Assembly (NCBI GenBank): GCA_934699585.1
Contig: CAKUWY010000013.1
Span: forward strand, 32,083-96,082
Direction of reading: 5' to 3'
Source of the DNA: an uncultured Fibrobacter sp.
GTDB taxonomy: Bacteria > Fibrobacterota > Fibrobacteria > Fibrobacterales > Fibrobacteraceae
DNA length: 64,000 nucleotides
Position numbers and translations under genes: made by a program. This document shows, in pieces, positions 33,615 to 41,192 of this stretch; the stretch's first letter is position 1, and every line of letters starts with the position of its first letter. Under the pieces are notes generated by a model, which worked only from the letters and a program-made list of their open reading frames with translations, did no database searches and was not told the DNA's origin.

Positions 33615-34538
33615 CTACACTTCTATAGACATACCGGTGAACATCTGGCAGGCCCGTTCTCCAAGAACCTCGTGCAATATTTCGAAGGCGCGGTTGCCGG
33701 TGCAGTGGCCCGTGTAGATCTTCTGCACGTCCAGTTCCAGCAGGCGCTTTGCAAAGGCATAGACATCCTCGTCCTTGTAGCGGTAAAGGTGGAAGCCTCC
33801 GAGAATCCCGTAAATCTTTTTGCCCGGGAAGGTCGCTTCCACTTCTTTCACGATGTTGTCTGCGCCGGCGTGACTGCAGCTGTTCATCACGAACAGTCCC
33901 TCGGGAGTGTCAAAGACCAGACTCTGCTCGTGGTCGAAACTGTCATAGCGGTAACGGCCGTTCTCCTTGATAGAAAGCCCTGCCGCCTGTGCGATGCCCG
34001 CGCGAGCCTCTGGGCTCACGACGCTGTCTTTATGGGGAACCAGGTAGACGTTGGGGGCAATCTGTGCATCGCCTTCGACAAAGCGGATGCGGTCGGCAAA
34101 ACGTTTCAGGTAGCCCCTGCGGATGCCGATGTATTCGTGGTAGGCAAAAGGCCCGAAAAGCTTGTGGGTATGGTAGCAGTTTTCGGCGGTGCCTTGCCTC
34201 AAAAAGCAGGAGGCCTTTTCGTTGATGCGGAAAAATTCCGCAAGGCCGTTGGCGTGGTCGTAGTGGGCATGGCTAAGGATTGCAAAGTCCACCTTCGAAA
34301 GGTCTATGCCTATGGCGTCGGCGTTTTGCGCGAACTTTCGGGAAGCTCCGGTGTCCAACAAGTAACGGTTGCCCTCGAACTCGATATAGACGGACAGTCC
34401 CCACTCTCCGCGGAGGGGTGCGCAGTTATTGCCGGGTGCGCTGTTATCGGATGCAGGGGCGATATTGGTCGAAGGACTATTGTTGGTCGCAAAATCCGTG
34501 CCACCAGCGATGTTATCTACCAAAATCTTGACAAGCAT
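33615..34538 (-). CDS. Metallo-beta-lactamase fold hydrolase
   Basis: A 307-residue MBL-fold protein with the metal motif HAHYDHANG (residues about 92-100), a later His in NSCSHAGADN, and His in GGFHLYRY and TGHCTGNRAF. The layout resembles the COG1237 branch, annotated in archaea as a dihydropterin/ribofuranosylaminobenzene phosphate synthase. An Asn/Pro/Ser-rich insert (residues about 14-40) lies in the first loop, absent from typical members. The frame continues cleanly from ATG 34538. The small gene upstream is 8 nt away and probably cotranscribed. Substrate unknown. Confidence 0.87.
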   Translation of the reverse strand: MLVKILVDNIAGGTDFATNNSPSTNIAPASDNSAPGNNCAPLRGEWGLSVYIEFEGNRYLLDTGASRKFAQNADAIGIDLSKVDFAILSHAHYDHANGLAEFFRINEKASCFLRQGTAENCYHTHKLFGPFAYHEYIGIRRGYLKRFADRIRFVEGDAQIAPNVYLVPHKDSVVSPEARAGIAQAAGLSIKENGRYRYDSFDHEQSLVFDTPEGLFVMNSCSHAGADNIVKEVEATFPGKKIYGILGGFHLYRYKDEDVYAFAKRLLELDVQKIYTGHCTGNRAFEILHEVLGERACQMFTGMSIEV

Positions 34539-34546
34539 CTTGCGCC

Positions 34547-34777
34547 TTACCGGTTCCAGCCGGAATGCCCTTCGCCGTAATAGAGGGCGGCATCTTCGGG
34601 GCCAAAGTCGTCGGCTACAGAATCACGCGGGGAAAGCCAGCCGCGCATCTTCTTGATGCGGGCGCGACGCTCCTCTGCAGCGCGGTTTGCTGCGGGGTCT
34701 GCGGCATCTTGAGCGGCGGGGGCTGCAGCAAGGTTCGTGCCAGTTTCATCGTGATTTTCGTCAAGTGGGTTGACCAT
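34547..34777 (-). CDS. Small Ala/charged protein of unknown function
   Basis: About 76 residues from the ATG at 34777 (an in-frame ATG at 34816 would overlap the divergent gene). Ala-rich and charged in the middle (NRAAEERRARIKKMRGW), with a short conserved-looking C-terminus (DFGPEDAALYYGEGHSGW). No signal or membrane helix, no known domain. It is 8 nt upstream of the MBL-fold gene on the same strand. Codon use looks like the neighbours, so it is probably a real small gene. Confidence 0.55.
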   Translation of the reverse strand: MVNPLDENHDETGTNLAAAPAAQDAADPAANRAAEERRARIKKMRGWLSPRDSVADDFGPEDAALYYGEGHSGWNR

Positions 34778-34798
34778 ATGGTGAAAAAATAGATTATT
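34770..34798 (+). promoter_or_regulatory. Possible promoter of the PL14-like gene
   Basis: TTGACC (34770-34775), 17 nt, ATTATT (34793-34798), 8 nt before the ATG at 34807. It lies in a 29-nt gap between divergent genes, partly inside the first codons of the small minus-strand gene. Confidence 0.4.
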
Positions 34799-34806
34799 TT
34801 GAGAAC

Positions 34807-35916
34807 ATGAACACAAGAATCCTCCACATCATGGTTGCGACGGCATTCGTTGCCGCCCTCAGCAATTCCGCATTTGCACAGACGGCGTCCGACACCGTCT
34901 CCTTCGTGAATTTCGAGAACCGTGAGGTCGGCGTGTACGGCAATGCAGAGGCCAAAGAAGACTTTAAGCGCAACAGTACCGATGGCAGCTGGTGGTACGC
35001 TATGGACGCGAACAATGGCGAAAACTCCAAGATCGTTTACGACGGCGAGGAACACGGCAACGTACTACAGCTCAAGTACCCCAAGGGCTGCGTGGGCCCG
35101 AACGACAACGACACCCCCGCCTGTGCCGCGCAAATCAAACAGCCGCTCGTGAAAACTGCCGACACCATGTGGAGCGCCTACGACATATTTTTTGAAGACG
35201 GGTTCGAGTTCCAGCTGGGCGGCAAGCTGCCCGGACTATGCGGCGGCAAGTGCTACACCGGCAACGCCATGCCCGAAACCGGCGACGGCTGGAGCGCACG
35301 CATCATGTGGCGCAAAGACGGCAACGCCGTGCAGCTTGTCTACTTTATGGGGCAAGAGTCCGTATATGGCGACGATTTCAAGTGGAATTTGAACGGCACC
35401 ATCCCGCAAAAACAGTTCACCACCGGTACCTGGCACCGCATTGTGAACAAGGTCAGCATGAATACCATTGCCTCTCCCGGCAATGGTGACAAGAATGGTC
35501 GCGTACAAACCTGGCTTGACGGCGAACTCGTGCTGGATGTAGATACCCTCAGGCTCCGCGACTACGACACCGTGAAAATCGACAAGTTCTACCTCTCCAC
35601 ATTCCACGGTGGAAGCAGTGCTGAATGGGCCCCCACCCACGACTGCTTTATCCGCTACGATAATTTCACCATATCTACCGACTCCATCGCCGTGACGGCA
35701 AGCGCGAGTGATAGCGGCAACGGCAGCGAGACTTGCGACGGCGCGAACTGCGGACAAGGCACCGAACGGATTATGCCGCGGGCTCAGAACCGCGCCACGG
35801 TCGCCCCCGTTGAAACCTACCGCATCGACGGCACCTTTGTCGGCCGCAAGAACGCACTCCCCGACGCCGCCACGCACCAGCTCAAGTGTGGGAAAAGAGT
35901 TAAGGTTGTGAGGTAG
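34807..35916 (+). CDS. Exported polysaccharide lyase, PL14-like
   Basis: A 369-residue secreted protein: signal peptide NTRILHIMVATAFVAALSNSAFA, then a beta-jelly-roll lyase-like domain. Visible marks are the FQLGGKLPGLCGG segment, GWSARIMWRKDG, TGTWHRIVNKVSMN, a WLDGELVLDVD strand, and FHGGSSAEWAPTHDCFIRYDNF near residue 280. These resemble family 14 polysaccharide lyases, which cleave uronic acid polymers such as alginate or glucuronan. After a Ser/Gly/Cys linker, the last 35 residues (TYRIDGTFVGRKNALP up to RVKVVR) look like a short C-terminal beta tail, possibly for outer-membrane secretion. Function is inferred from motif resemblance. Confidence 0.75.
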   Translation: MNTRILHIMVATAFVAALSNSAFAQTASDTVSFVNFENREVGVYGNAEAKEDFKRNSTDGSWWYAMDANNGENSKIVYDGEEHGNVLQLKYPKGCVGPNDNDTPACAAQIKQPLVKTADTMWSAYDIFFEDGFEFQLGGKLPGLCGGKCYTGNAMPETGDGWSARIMWRKDGNAVQLVYFMGQESVYGDDFKWNLNGTIPQKQFTTGTWHRIVNKVSMNTIASPGNGDKNGRVQTWLDGELVLDVDTLRLRDYDTVKIDKFYLSTFHGGSSAEWAPTHDCFIRYDNFTISTDSIAVTASASDSGNGSETCDGANCGQGTERIMPRAQNRATVAPVETYRIDGTFVGRKNALPDAATHQLKCGKRVKVVR

Positions 35917-35952
35917 GGGTGACTCAGAAACTCTGGAACAAATGCAAAAAAA

Positions 35953-38900
35953 CTACTTCACCAAATCCAGCAAGCGTTCGTAAGAATCCACCACGTCATA
36001 AGTGACGGAGTCGCTGGAGATGGCGGCGAAATGTTTGCGAGCGCACTTGATTTTGGCGGATTCAATTTCGCGTAGTTCCATGGTACTCATGGAACCCTTG
36101 GTTTCAGCGACAAAATACACATGCTTGACCTCGCCCTCATGGAAAGCGATCGCCCAGTCGGGATTATACTTGCCAACGGGCGTGTTGATGAAGAATCCCT
36201 TAGGCAGCTTGATATAGAGCGAAACTTCCTTGCTCGTTTCCAGTTTCTGCGCGAAGTCGCGTTCGTTACTGGAATCGTAAATCAGGTGGTCGTACAAATG
36301 CTGGTGCGTTTCGCAGGCATTCATGCCGAGGCGTCCCTTCATCGTATTGTCGGTAAAGATGTTCGTCTCGTAACTGGATTCCAGTTTGTTATACGTAATA
36401 TGCTCAATGATGACGGTCGCCTTCTGCTCGTTGATTAAGCGGCTCGCCTTGATGATAAACTCTTCGGGGTTTTCCTGGAACTGGTCAAAGACGGGCTTCT
36501 GGATTTTGCTCAGAATTTCGCCAACGGTCTTGCGGGTAAGTCCCGTATCTTCAACAATCTTTCCAATCAAGTCGTACTTGACACTGGAATTTGCGGTGGC
36601 GACGGCGGCCCTGGATTCCGTAGATTCCATCTTGAAGGCATTGCCTGCTTCCAACTGTTCCTTGGACTTGATTTTATCCAAAGAACCTTGCGACACCCTG
36701 AAGAAAATTTTCGTCACGCGCAAGTTCGCATTCAGCGCGTCAACTGACTTACGGACAAGTTCATCCGTCTCGAAATCCACCACGTAAGCAGACTTCGCGT
36801 TAATCTTCTGCCAGAGTTCCTTGAACTCCTTGGAATTGTACTTGCTCTTGTTCAGGCGCAGTTCCACATTGTTCTTGCGGGCATCTTCGGGCTTAATCGC
36901 ATCGGCATCGTAAAGCGTATCAAGAACGCCACAAATGCTTGCAGAATAAGGAGCAACTTCTTCGCAAAGGGTCAATGTACCCGCAGCCTTGTCCGTGCGA
37001 TACTTATCCGTCAATGCACCTTTCTTCACATAGCCACATTCCAGCAACGCATCGTAAACCGTCTGCGCAAAGTCATCCGTCACAAAAAGCTTTTCGCCAG
37101 ATTCCGAAGTAAACGACTTTCCTTTGAACAGGTCAATTGTCACCTTGACCGGGCGGCTACCAATCGTTTCGGCCATTTCGGTCTGCAGAGCCTTCGCGAA
37201 ATCCTCGTAACTCTCGTTCGCAATAACTGTGAGCACGTTCACCGAATGCACATCTCCGCCCAAGACGCTCTCGTCCATGCGTTCGCCGTTCTGGTTCACG
37301 CACAAACGCAAGCCGCGGCCCACTTCTTGTCGCTTGCGGACTTCCGAAGCGCTGCTCTTGAGCGTGCAAATCTGGAACACATTCTGATTATCCCAACCTT
37401 CCTTCAATGCGGAATGGCTGAATATAAAGCGCACGGGTTCTTCACGCGAAAGCAGGCGTTCCTTATCTTTCATGATCAAGTCATAGGCATCAATATCATC
37501 GGAATCCGATGACCCGCGAGCAACCTTGCTATCCACAAAGCGACCGCCACCCTTCTTGCTCTTGTCGATGGAGAAATACCCCGCATGCGCCTTGTGGGCA
37601 TCCGTCTTTTCCAGGAATTCAAAATACTCCGGACTCTCCAGCAATTCCCGCTGCATCGACTTGCGAATGGCATCGTATTCTTCTTCGAACATTCTGGCGT
37701 AAACGCCCATCTCGTCCGGAGCGTCGTAATCACGATACTTCTTGACCTCGTCAATGAAGAACAGCGAAAGCACCTTGATGCCCTTGCCGAAAAGCGCCCG
37801 TTCGCGTTCGAAATGCGAAATAATCGTTTCGCGAATCTGGATGCGGCGCAACTGTTCCTCGTTCACCACACCCACGCAGTCACCAGCATAAATCTTCTTG
37901 CCGTTCGTGAAAGTCACAGAAGAATCATTGCCGTTCACTTCGGTAATAGTATAGCCGTCCTTGTATTCTTCAAGACCGCCCGACTGTTCGTAAAGATTAA
38001 AACCCTTCGTGACATGGGCCTTTTTCTTGAGCAGACCGCCCTTGCCCTTGCAATCAAATTCAAGTGTCGCGACAGGAGCCTTGTCCGTAAACACCTGGAC
38101 GCCTTCCAGGTACAAGTAACCCTCGGTCGCCGTAGAACCGCTCACAGTAATGCCCTTGACACTAATCTTCTTGACCAGGTGCTTGTTGTAGGCATCCATC
38201 GCATCGAGGCGGTAAACCATGTTGTAGATGGCGTCCTTGCGGTGCGTCGCCGAATAGCGCAAAGTCAACAGCGGCTGGAATTCCGCAAGGCCTTCTTTCG
38301 TCTTCTTGCCCTCGACACTCTGCGGCTCGTCGATAATCAGAATCGGGTTTGTACTCGCGATAACATCAATCGGGCGGCGACTGCGGAACTCGTCCAGCTT
38401 CATGCGGATGCGGCGCGCATCCTTGCCCGTAGCGTTGAACGCCTGCGAGTTAATAATCATCACGTTGATGTGGCTGTCCGACGCGAAATGGTCTATCTCG
38501 GTCAGGTTCTGCGAATTGTAGATAAAGAACCGGATGGACTTGCCGTATTCTTCCAGAAAATGCTCCTGCATAATCTGGAACGACTTATAGACACCCTCGC
38601 GAATGGCGATGCTCGGCACCACCACAATAAACTTGGTCCAGCCGTAGGCACGGTTCAGTTCGTACATCGTCTTGATGTAGGTATAGGTCTTGCCCGTGCC
38701 CGTTTCCATTTCGATGGTCAGGTTGTAGCGGCCTTCCAGTTTGTCGGATTGTGGCAAAAGATTCGCCGACTGCACCGCCTGCAAGTTCGCAAGCACCTTG
38801 GAATCACTCAATTCAGGCACCAGACGCTGGTTGCAAAAACCGGTCACGCCCCTCTGCGCGGCAACATTCCCGCCAAAAAGTTTGGTCGTACCCGAATCCA

Positions 38901-39000
38901 TCAAGTAGCTCGATTCCAGATAGGGCTGCCCCGCGAAAACATCGCAAACGGCCTTCGCGGCATCCGCCTGGAACTGCTGGTACTTGAACTGGATTTTCAT
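35953..39000 (-). CDS. res: Type III restriction enzyme, Res subunit
   Basis: A DNA-dependent ATPase and endonuclease of 1015 residues that acts with Mod. Motifs: Walker A METGTGKTYTYIKT (Lys104), motif II IIDEPQSV (Asp224), motif III RYSATHR, motif V/VI region FSHSALKEGWDNQNV and RQEVGRGLRLCVNQNG, and the C-terminal PD-(D/E)XK nuclease with Asp948 (NPDWAIAF) and Glu966/Lys968 (AETKG). All catalytic residues are present. Its mod partner lies 6.1 kb upstream, split off by cargo genes, instead of being adjacent. No ribosome binding site is visible before the ATG; the preceding small gene ends 9 nt upstream. Confidence 0.95.
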   Translation of the reverse strand: MKIQFKYQQFQADAAKAVCDVFAGQPYLESSYLMDSGTTKLFGGNVAAQRGVTGFCNQRLVPELSDSKVLANLQAVQSANLLPQSDKLEGRYNLTIEMETGTGKTYTYIKTMYELNRAYGWTKFIVVVPSIAIREGVYKSFQIMQEHFLEEYGKSIRFFIYNSQNLTEIDHFASDSHINVMIINSQAFNATGKDARRIRMKLDEFRSRRPIDVIASTNPILIIDEPQSVEGKKTKEGLAEFQPLLTLRYSATHRKDAIYNMVYRLDAMDAYNKHLVKKISVKGITVSGSTATEGYLYLEGVQVFTDKAPVATLEFDCKGKGGLLKKKAHVTKGFNLYEQSGGLEEYKDGYTITEVNGNDSSVTFTNGKKIYAGDCVGVVNEEQLRRIQIRETIISHFERERALFGKGIKVLSLFFIDEVKKYRDYDAPDEMGVYARMFEEEYDAIRKSMQRELLESPEYFEFLEKTDAHKAHAGYFSIDKSKKGGGRFVDSKVARGSSDSDDIDAYDLIMKDKERLLSREEPVRFIFSHSALKEGWDNQNVFQICTLKSSASEVRKRQEVGRGLRLCVNQNGERMDESVLGGDVHSVNVLTVIANESYEDFAKALQTEMAETIGSRPVKVTIDLFKGKSFTSESGEKLFVTDDFAQTVYDALLECGYVKKGALTDKYRTDKAAGTLTLCEEVAPYSASICGVLDTLYDADAIKPEDARKNNVELRLNKSKYNSKEFKELWQKINAKSAYVVDFETDELVRKSVDALNANLRVTKIFFRVSQGSLDKIKSKEQLEAGNAFKMESTESRAAVATANSSVKYDLIGKIVEDTGLTRKTVGEILSKIQKPVFDQFQENPEEFIIKASRLINEQKATVIIEHITYNKLESSYETNIFTDNTMKGRLGMNACETHQHLYDHLIYDSSNERDFAQKLETSKEVSLYIKLPKGFFINTPVGKYNPDWAIAFHEGEVKHVYFVAETKGSMSTMELREIESAKIKCARKHFAAISSDSVTYDVVDSYERLLDLVK

Positions 39001-39009
39001 AGTGTAAAA

Positions 39010-39237
39010 TTAGGAATGTTTTGCAGAAAGTTCTGTTTCTTCAAGTATCTGCACAAGGACTTTGTAATCAAGATACTGGATGCCTTCAACGCCCTCATGG
39101 ATTTTATCGGCAAGCTTGCTCTGGTAATAAAGGTCCATCGCTTCTTCCAGCGAACACTTACGCACCTGCGCCAAATGCGCTATAATCCGTTCTTCCAGGC
39201 GTTCCTGATAAACCTTTTCTAGAACTTCGCCATCCAT
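39010..39237 (-). CDS. Small helical protein, third gene of the DUF3791/DUF3990 set
   Basis: A 75-residue acidic helical protein (VLEKVYQERLEERIIAHLAQ, then YYQSKLADKIHEG and YLDYKVLVQILEE). Its stop is 9 nt from the res start, and its ATG is 2 nt after the DUF3990 stop, so it belongs to that operon. It has no recognised domain; location suggests an additional antitoxin or accessory component of the DUF3990 toxin locus. Confidence 0.65.
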   Translation of the reverse strand: MDGEVLEKVYQERLEERIIAHLAQVRKCSLEEAMDLYYQSKLADKIHEGVEGIQYLDYKVLVQILEETELSAKHS

Positions 39238-39239
39238 AG

Positions 39240-39719
39240 CTAAACCCCTTCGCCTGAAACAAACATCAGCAACGAATCAATCGCTTTCTGCGTAATGAAG
39301 GCAATCTGGTCGTAATGCGGATACACCTTGATTTCACTCAAGGCACGGTCTAAATCCCAGATTCCCGAATGATACATGTCCACCACACGGAAAACCTTGT
39401 CATTCGCAACCTTGCCTACGATAACATCATAATCCTTGTAATCCAAAGCCCCATCGCGGCACTTGCAGACAAAATTTATCCATTCAGTCAAATCTTCTGG
39501 AAAAGTCTTTACCGATAAATCGCTTGTAACATCCGACATCTCGTAGATGTTCAGAACAGGACTTGCACCGTCATAAATTTTTGACTTTCTTTCGGCCCAA
39601 CGGATAGCTTGCTCGCGAACGGTAGTCACATAGAACCCCATCCCGAAATCAAGGGGCCTATAGGAATGGTTGATATCAGGTTTTTGCACGACCTGTATTG
39701 AACCGTGGTAAACAATCAT
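39240..39719 (-). CDS. DUF3990 protein, ADP-ribosyltransferase-like toxin
   Basis: About 159 residues from the ATG at 39719, which overlaps the upstream stop (ATGA). It has the DUF3990 marks MIVYHGS, LDFGMGFYVTTVREQAIRWA, the VIVGKVANDKVFRVVDMY region and a final helix pair (QIAFITQKAIDSLLMF). The YHGS and GFY..T elements resemble the NAD-binding site of ADP-ribosyltransferases, and members are regarded as toxins paired with DUF3791 proteins. The frame further upstream to 39827 is only antisense-like filler. Target unknown. Confidence 0.85.
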   Translation of the reverse strand: MIVYHGSIQVVQKPDINHSYRPLDFGMGFYVTTVREQAIRWAERKSKIYDGASPVLNIYEMSDVTSDLSVKTFPEDLTEWINFVCKCRDGALDYKDYDVIVGKVANDKVFRVVDMYHSGIWDLDRALSEIKVYPHYDQIAFITQKAIDSLLMFVSGEGV

Positions 39720-39931
39720 ATGGCTACCTTGCGGACTTTCAAATATTCTTCGATATCGCTCACGACAAAATCGGTTCCTTGCGTGTGCATTATTTCGTAA
39801 TTGGGAACAAGGAACTTTTGGATACAACCGGAATCCCTAAGTTTTTTATATACGGCGGACGGCAGCTGATTCCACTTGTTCGCACAAGCGTGAATCATGT
39901 ACACGACAAATTCGAATGAATCCTGGATCAT
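39716..39931 (-). CDS. DUF3791 protein, probable antitoxin
   Basis: A 71-residue protein matching DUF3791: EFVVYMIHACANKWNQLPSAVYKKL, then GCIQKFLVPNYEIMHTQGTDFVVSDIEEYL. GGAGG is well placed before the ATG. It overlaps the DUF3990 gene by 4 nt, the usual order of antitoxin then toxin. The set sits in the gap between mod and res and may act as an addiction module for the island. Confidence 0.85.
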   Translation of the reverse strand: MIQDSFEFVVYMIHACANKWNQLPSAVYKKLRDSGCIQKFLVPNYEIMHTQGTDFVVSDIEEYLKVRKVAI

Positions 39932-39968
39932 AATGCCTCCGTATAATTTAAAAGATACTTATTTTTCA

Positions 39969-40184
39969 TTAAAGAGGATAATATCCGCCGTTCTTTGGAG
40001 CACCACGAAACTCGATTTTCCCCTGTTCGGTCAGCTGTTTCAAATAACGCTGAGCCGACCTTAAAGAAAGTGAAAGCCTTGATGCCAGCGAAGGGGCGTT
40101 CAAACCGCCATTTTTCTTGATTTTTTGCAGGATTTTTTCATGTAAATTTACACCGCCACTATTTTTAAGGAGGCTACGCACCAC
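39969..40184 (-). CDS. Small winged-helix protein
   Basis: A 71-residue protein starting with GTG at 40184 (GAGG, 7-nt spacing). Residues 20-65 form a winged helix (GLNAPSLASRLSLSLRSAQRYLKQLTEQGKIEFRGAPKNGGYYPL), like the DNA-binding tails of Fic and AlbA-type ATP-binding regulators, but here as a separate small gene. It could be a stand-alone repressor of the adjacent toxin-antitoxin loci or the leftover tail of a larger gene. Confidence 0.65.
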   Translation of the reverse strand: MVRSLLKNSGGVNLHEKILQKIKKNGGLNAPSLASRLSLSLRSAQRYLKQLTEQGKIEFRGAPKNGGYYPL

Positions 40185-40229
40185 ATAAACACCTCGTTTA
40201 TTGTAAAAAATTACCTATTTATTCATTTC

Positions 40230-40278
40230 TTGAATAAAAATCTTGACAAATCAGTTCAAAACTCATATTTTTATTCAA
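40230..40278 (+). promoter_or_regulatory. Promoter with flanking operator palindrome for the HTH locus
   Basis: Consensus TTGACA (40243-40248), 17-nt spacer, TATTTT (40266-40271). A perfect 12-bp inverted repeat, TTGAATAAAAAT (40230-40241) and ATTTTTATTCAA (40267-40278), brackets the -35 box and covers the -10 box. This is the expected layout for autorepression by the HTH protein encoded at 40562. Confidence 0.75.
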
Positions 40279-40329
40279 AAATAGAATACCACTTTAAAAG
40301 GATCAACCCACGAAAATCTAGGAGACTAT

Positions 40330-40569
40330 ATGGCTTCGAATTGGACATTAACTTATGCCTCCTGCTTTACAAGCAATGTAGCAGAGAGCTACGTGAAAAA
40401 ACATCCAGCCGAATTCGCCTAAGTAATGGCAAACGTGCAAACATTTTTAGACGCACTGAATGACGGCGCAAAATTAGAACAGTTAAAGCGAGAAAAATCT
40501 TTCGTCCATAACGAAGGCAAAGGAGTCGTCGCAATCACACAACACCCTCAAGGAGATCTTTATGGATAA
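40330..40569 (+). pseudogene. Toxin-position small ORF interrupted by an in-frame TAA
   Basis: From the ATG at 40330 (AGGAG upstream) one frame runs to 40569 and ends inside the HTH gene start (8-nt overlap), but codon 31 is TAA (40420-40422) where the surrounding text (HPAEFA-stop-VMANVQTFLDALN) reads naturally through. CAA (Gln) to TAA is a one-base change. The 78-residue parent would end with SFVHNEGKGVVAITQHPQGDLYG. An ATG lies 3 nt after the TAA, so re-initiation giving a 47-residue product is possible. Position and overlap suggest a toxin whose antitoxin is the HTH protein; the family is not recognised. Confidence 0.65.
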
Positions 40570-41122
40570 AAAATTTAATTCCGTTTCAGACTTATTGAAG
40601 GATATGGGTATAGACAAGGATATCGTTAAAAGAGTTGACAAAAAAATTGAAGATCACAGCCTTGGAAAAAAATTGACAATACTCCGCATAAAGAACGATC
40701 TTTCTCAAGCGGAAATGGCCAAAAAGATGGGCGTATCGCAACCCTGCATTTCCAGGCTTGAATACGCAAGCAATGACCAAATTAAACTTGGCGATTTGAA
40801 TAAATATGTTACTGCTTTGGGCTACGAAACAACGCTCATTATTTCCAAACCGCAGAACATCGCACAAAAAATCAAGAATACTTACAATCAACTTTCTGCG
40901 TTACTAACAGAGTTGCAAAAATACGCAGTTGATGATGAAGCAATTCTTCAAGGCATCGCCAAATTCGAACTGGAAGCGACACACAACATGCTTAACCTCG
41001 CTTCTGCATTAATAGAAAGCAGTTCTTCTAAATTGAAGAAGATTCATCCTCAACAAGAGCCTCAAATTATTCTTGATGATTCAATAATCGAGAATAAAAA
41101 GAAAGATTTGGTTTTAGCTTAA
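40562..41122 (+). CDS. XRE-family HTH protein, probable antitoxin
   Basis: A 186-residue protein with a helix-turn-helix at residues about 35-90 (KLTILRIKNDLSQAEMAKKMGVSQPCISRLEY). A long helical region follows with an AAIL-type heptad pattern, and a charged tail (IENKKKDLVLA). AAGGAG precedes the ATG, and the gene overlaps the preceding interrupted ORF by 8 nt. The palindrome around its promoter is the likely binding site. The second-gene HTH antitoxin arrangement is like HigBA-type loci. It is the only plus-strand locus within the island. Confidence 0.8.
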   Translation: MDKKFNSVSDLLKDMGIDKDIVKRVDKKIEDHSLGKKLTILRIKNDLSQAEMAKKMGVSQPCISRLEYASNDQIKLGDLNKYVTALGYETTLIISKPQNIAQKIKNTYNQLSALLTELQKYAVDDEAILQGIAKFELEATHNMLNLASALIESSSSKLKKIHPQQEPQIILDDSIIENKKKDLVLA

Positions 41123-41126
41123 ATTA

Positions 41127-41156
41127 AAGAAGTCGGCGGATAAATGCCGACTTCTT
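41127..41156. terminator. Bidirectional terminator between HTH and nuclease genes
   Basis: A perfect 11-bp stem AAGAAGTCGGC (41127-41137) with GCCGACTTCTT (41146-41156) and an 8-nt loop. It separates the convergent HTH gene (plus) and Mrr-like gene (minus); the T-rich run is better on the minus strand. Confidence 0.8.
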
Positions 41157-41192
41157 CGAATTCTTGTTAGTCTAGCAGATGCCATATAAATG

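Noticed and set aside
37585..39222. 545-codon plus-strand frame opposite res
   Set aside because: Antisense shadow; res has complete helicase and nuclease motifs on the minus strand.
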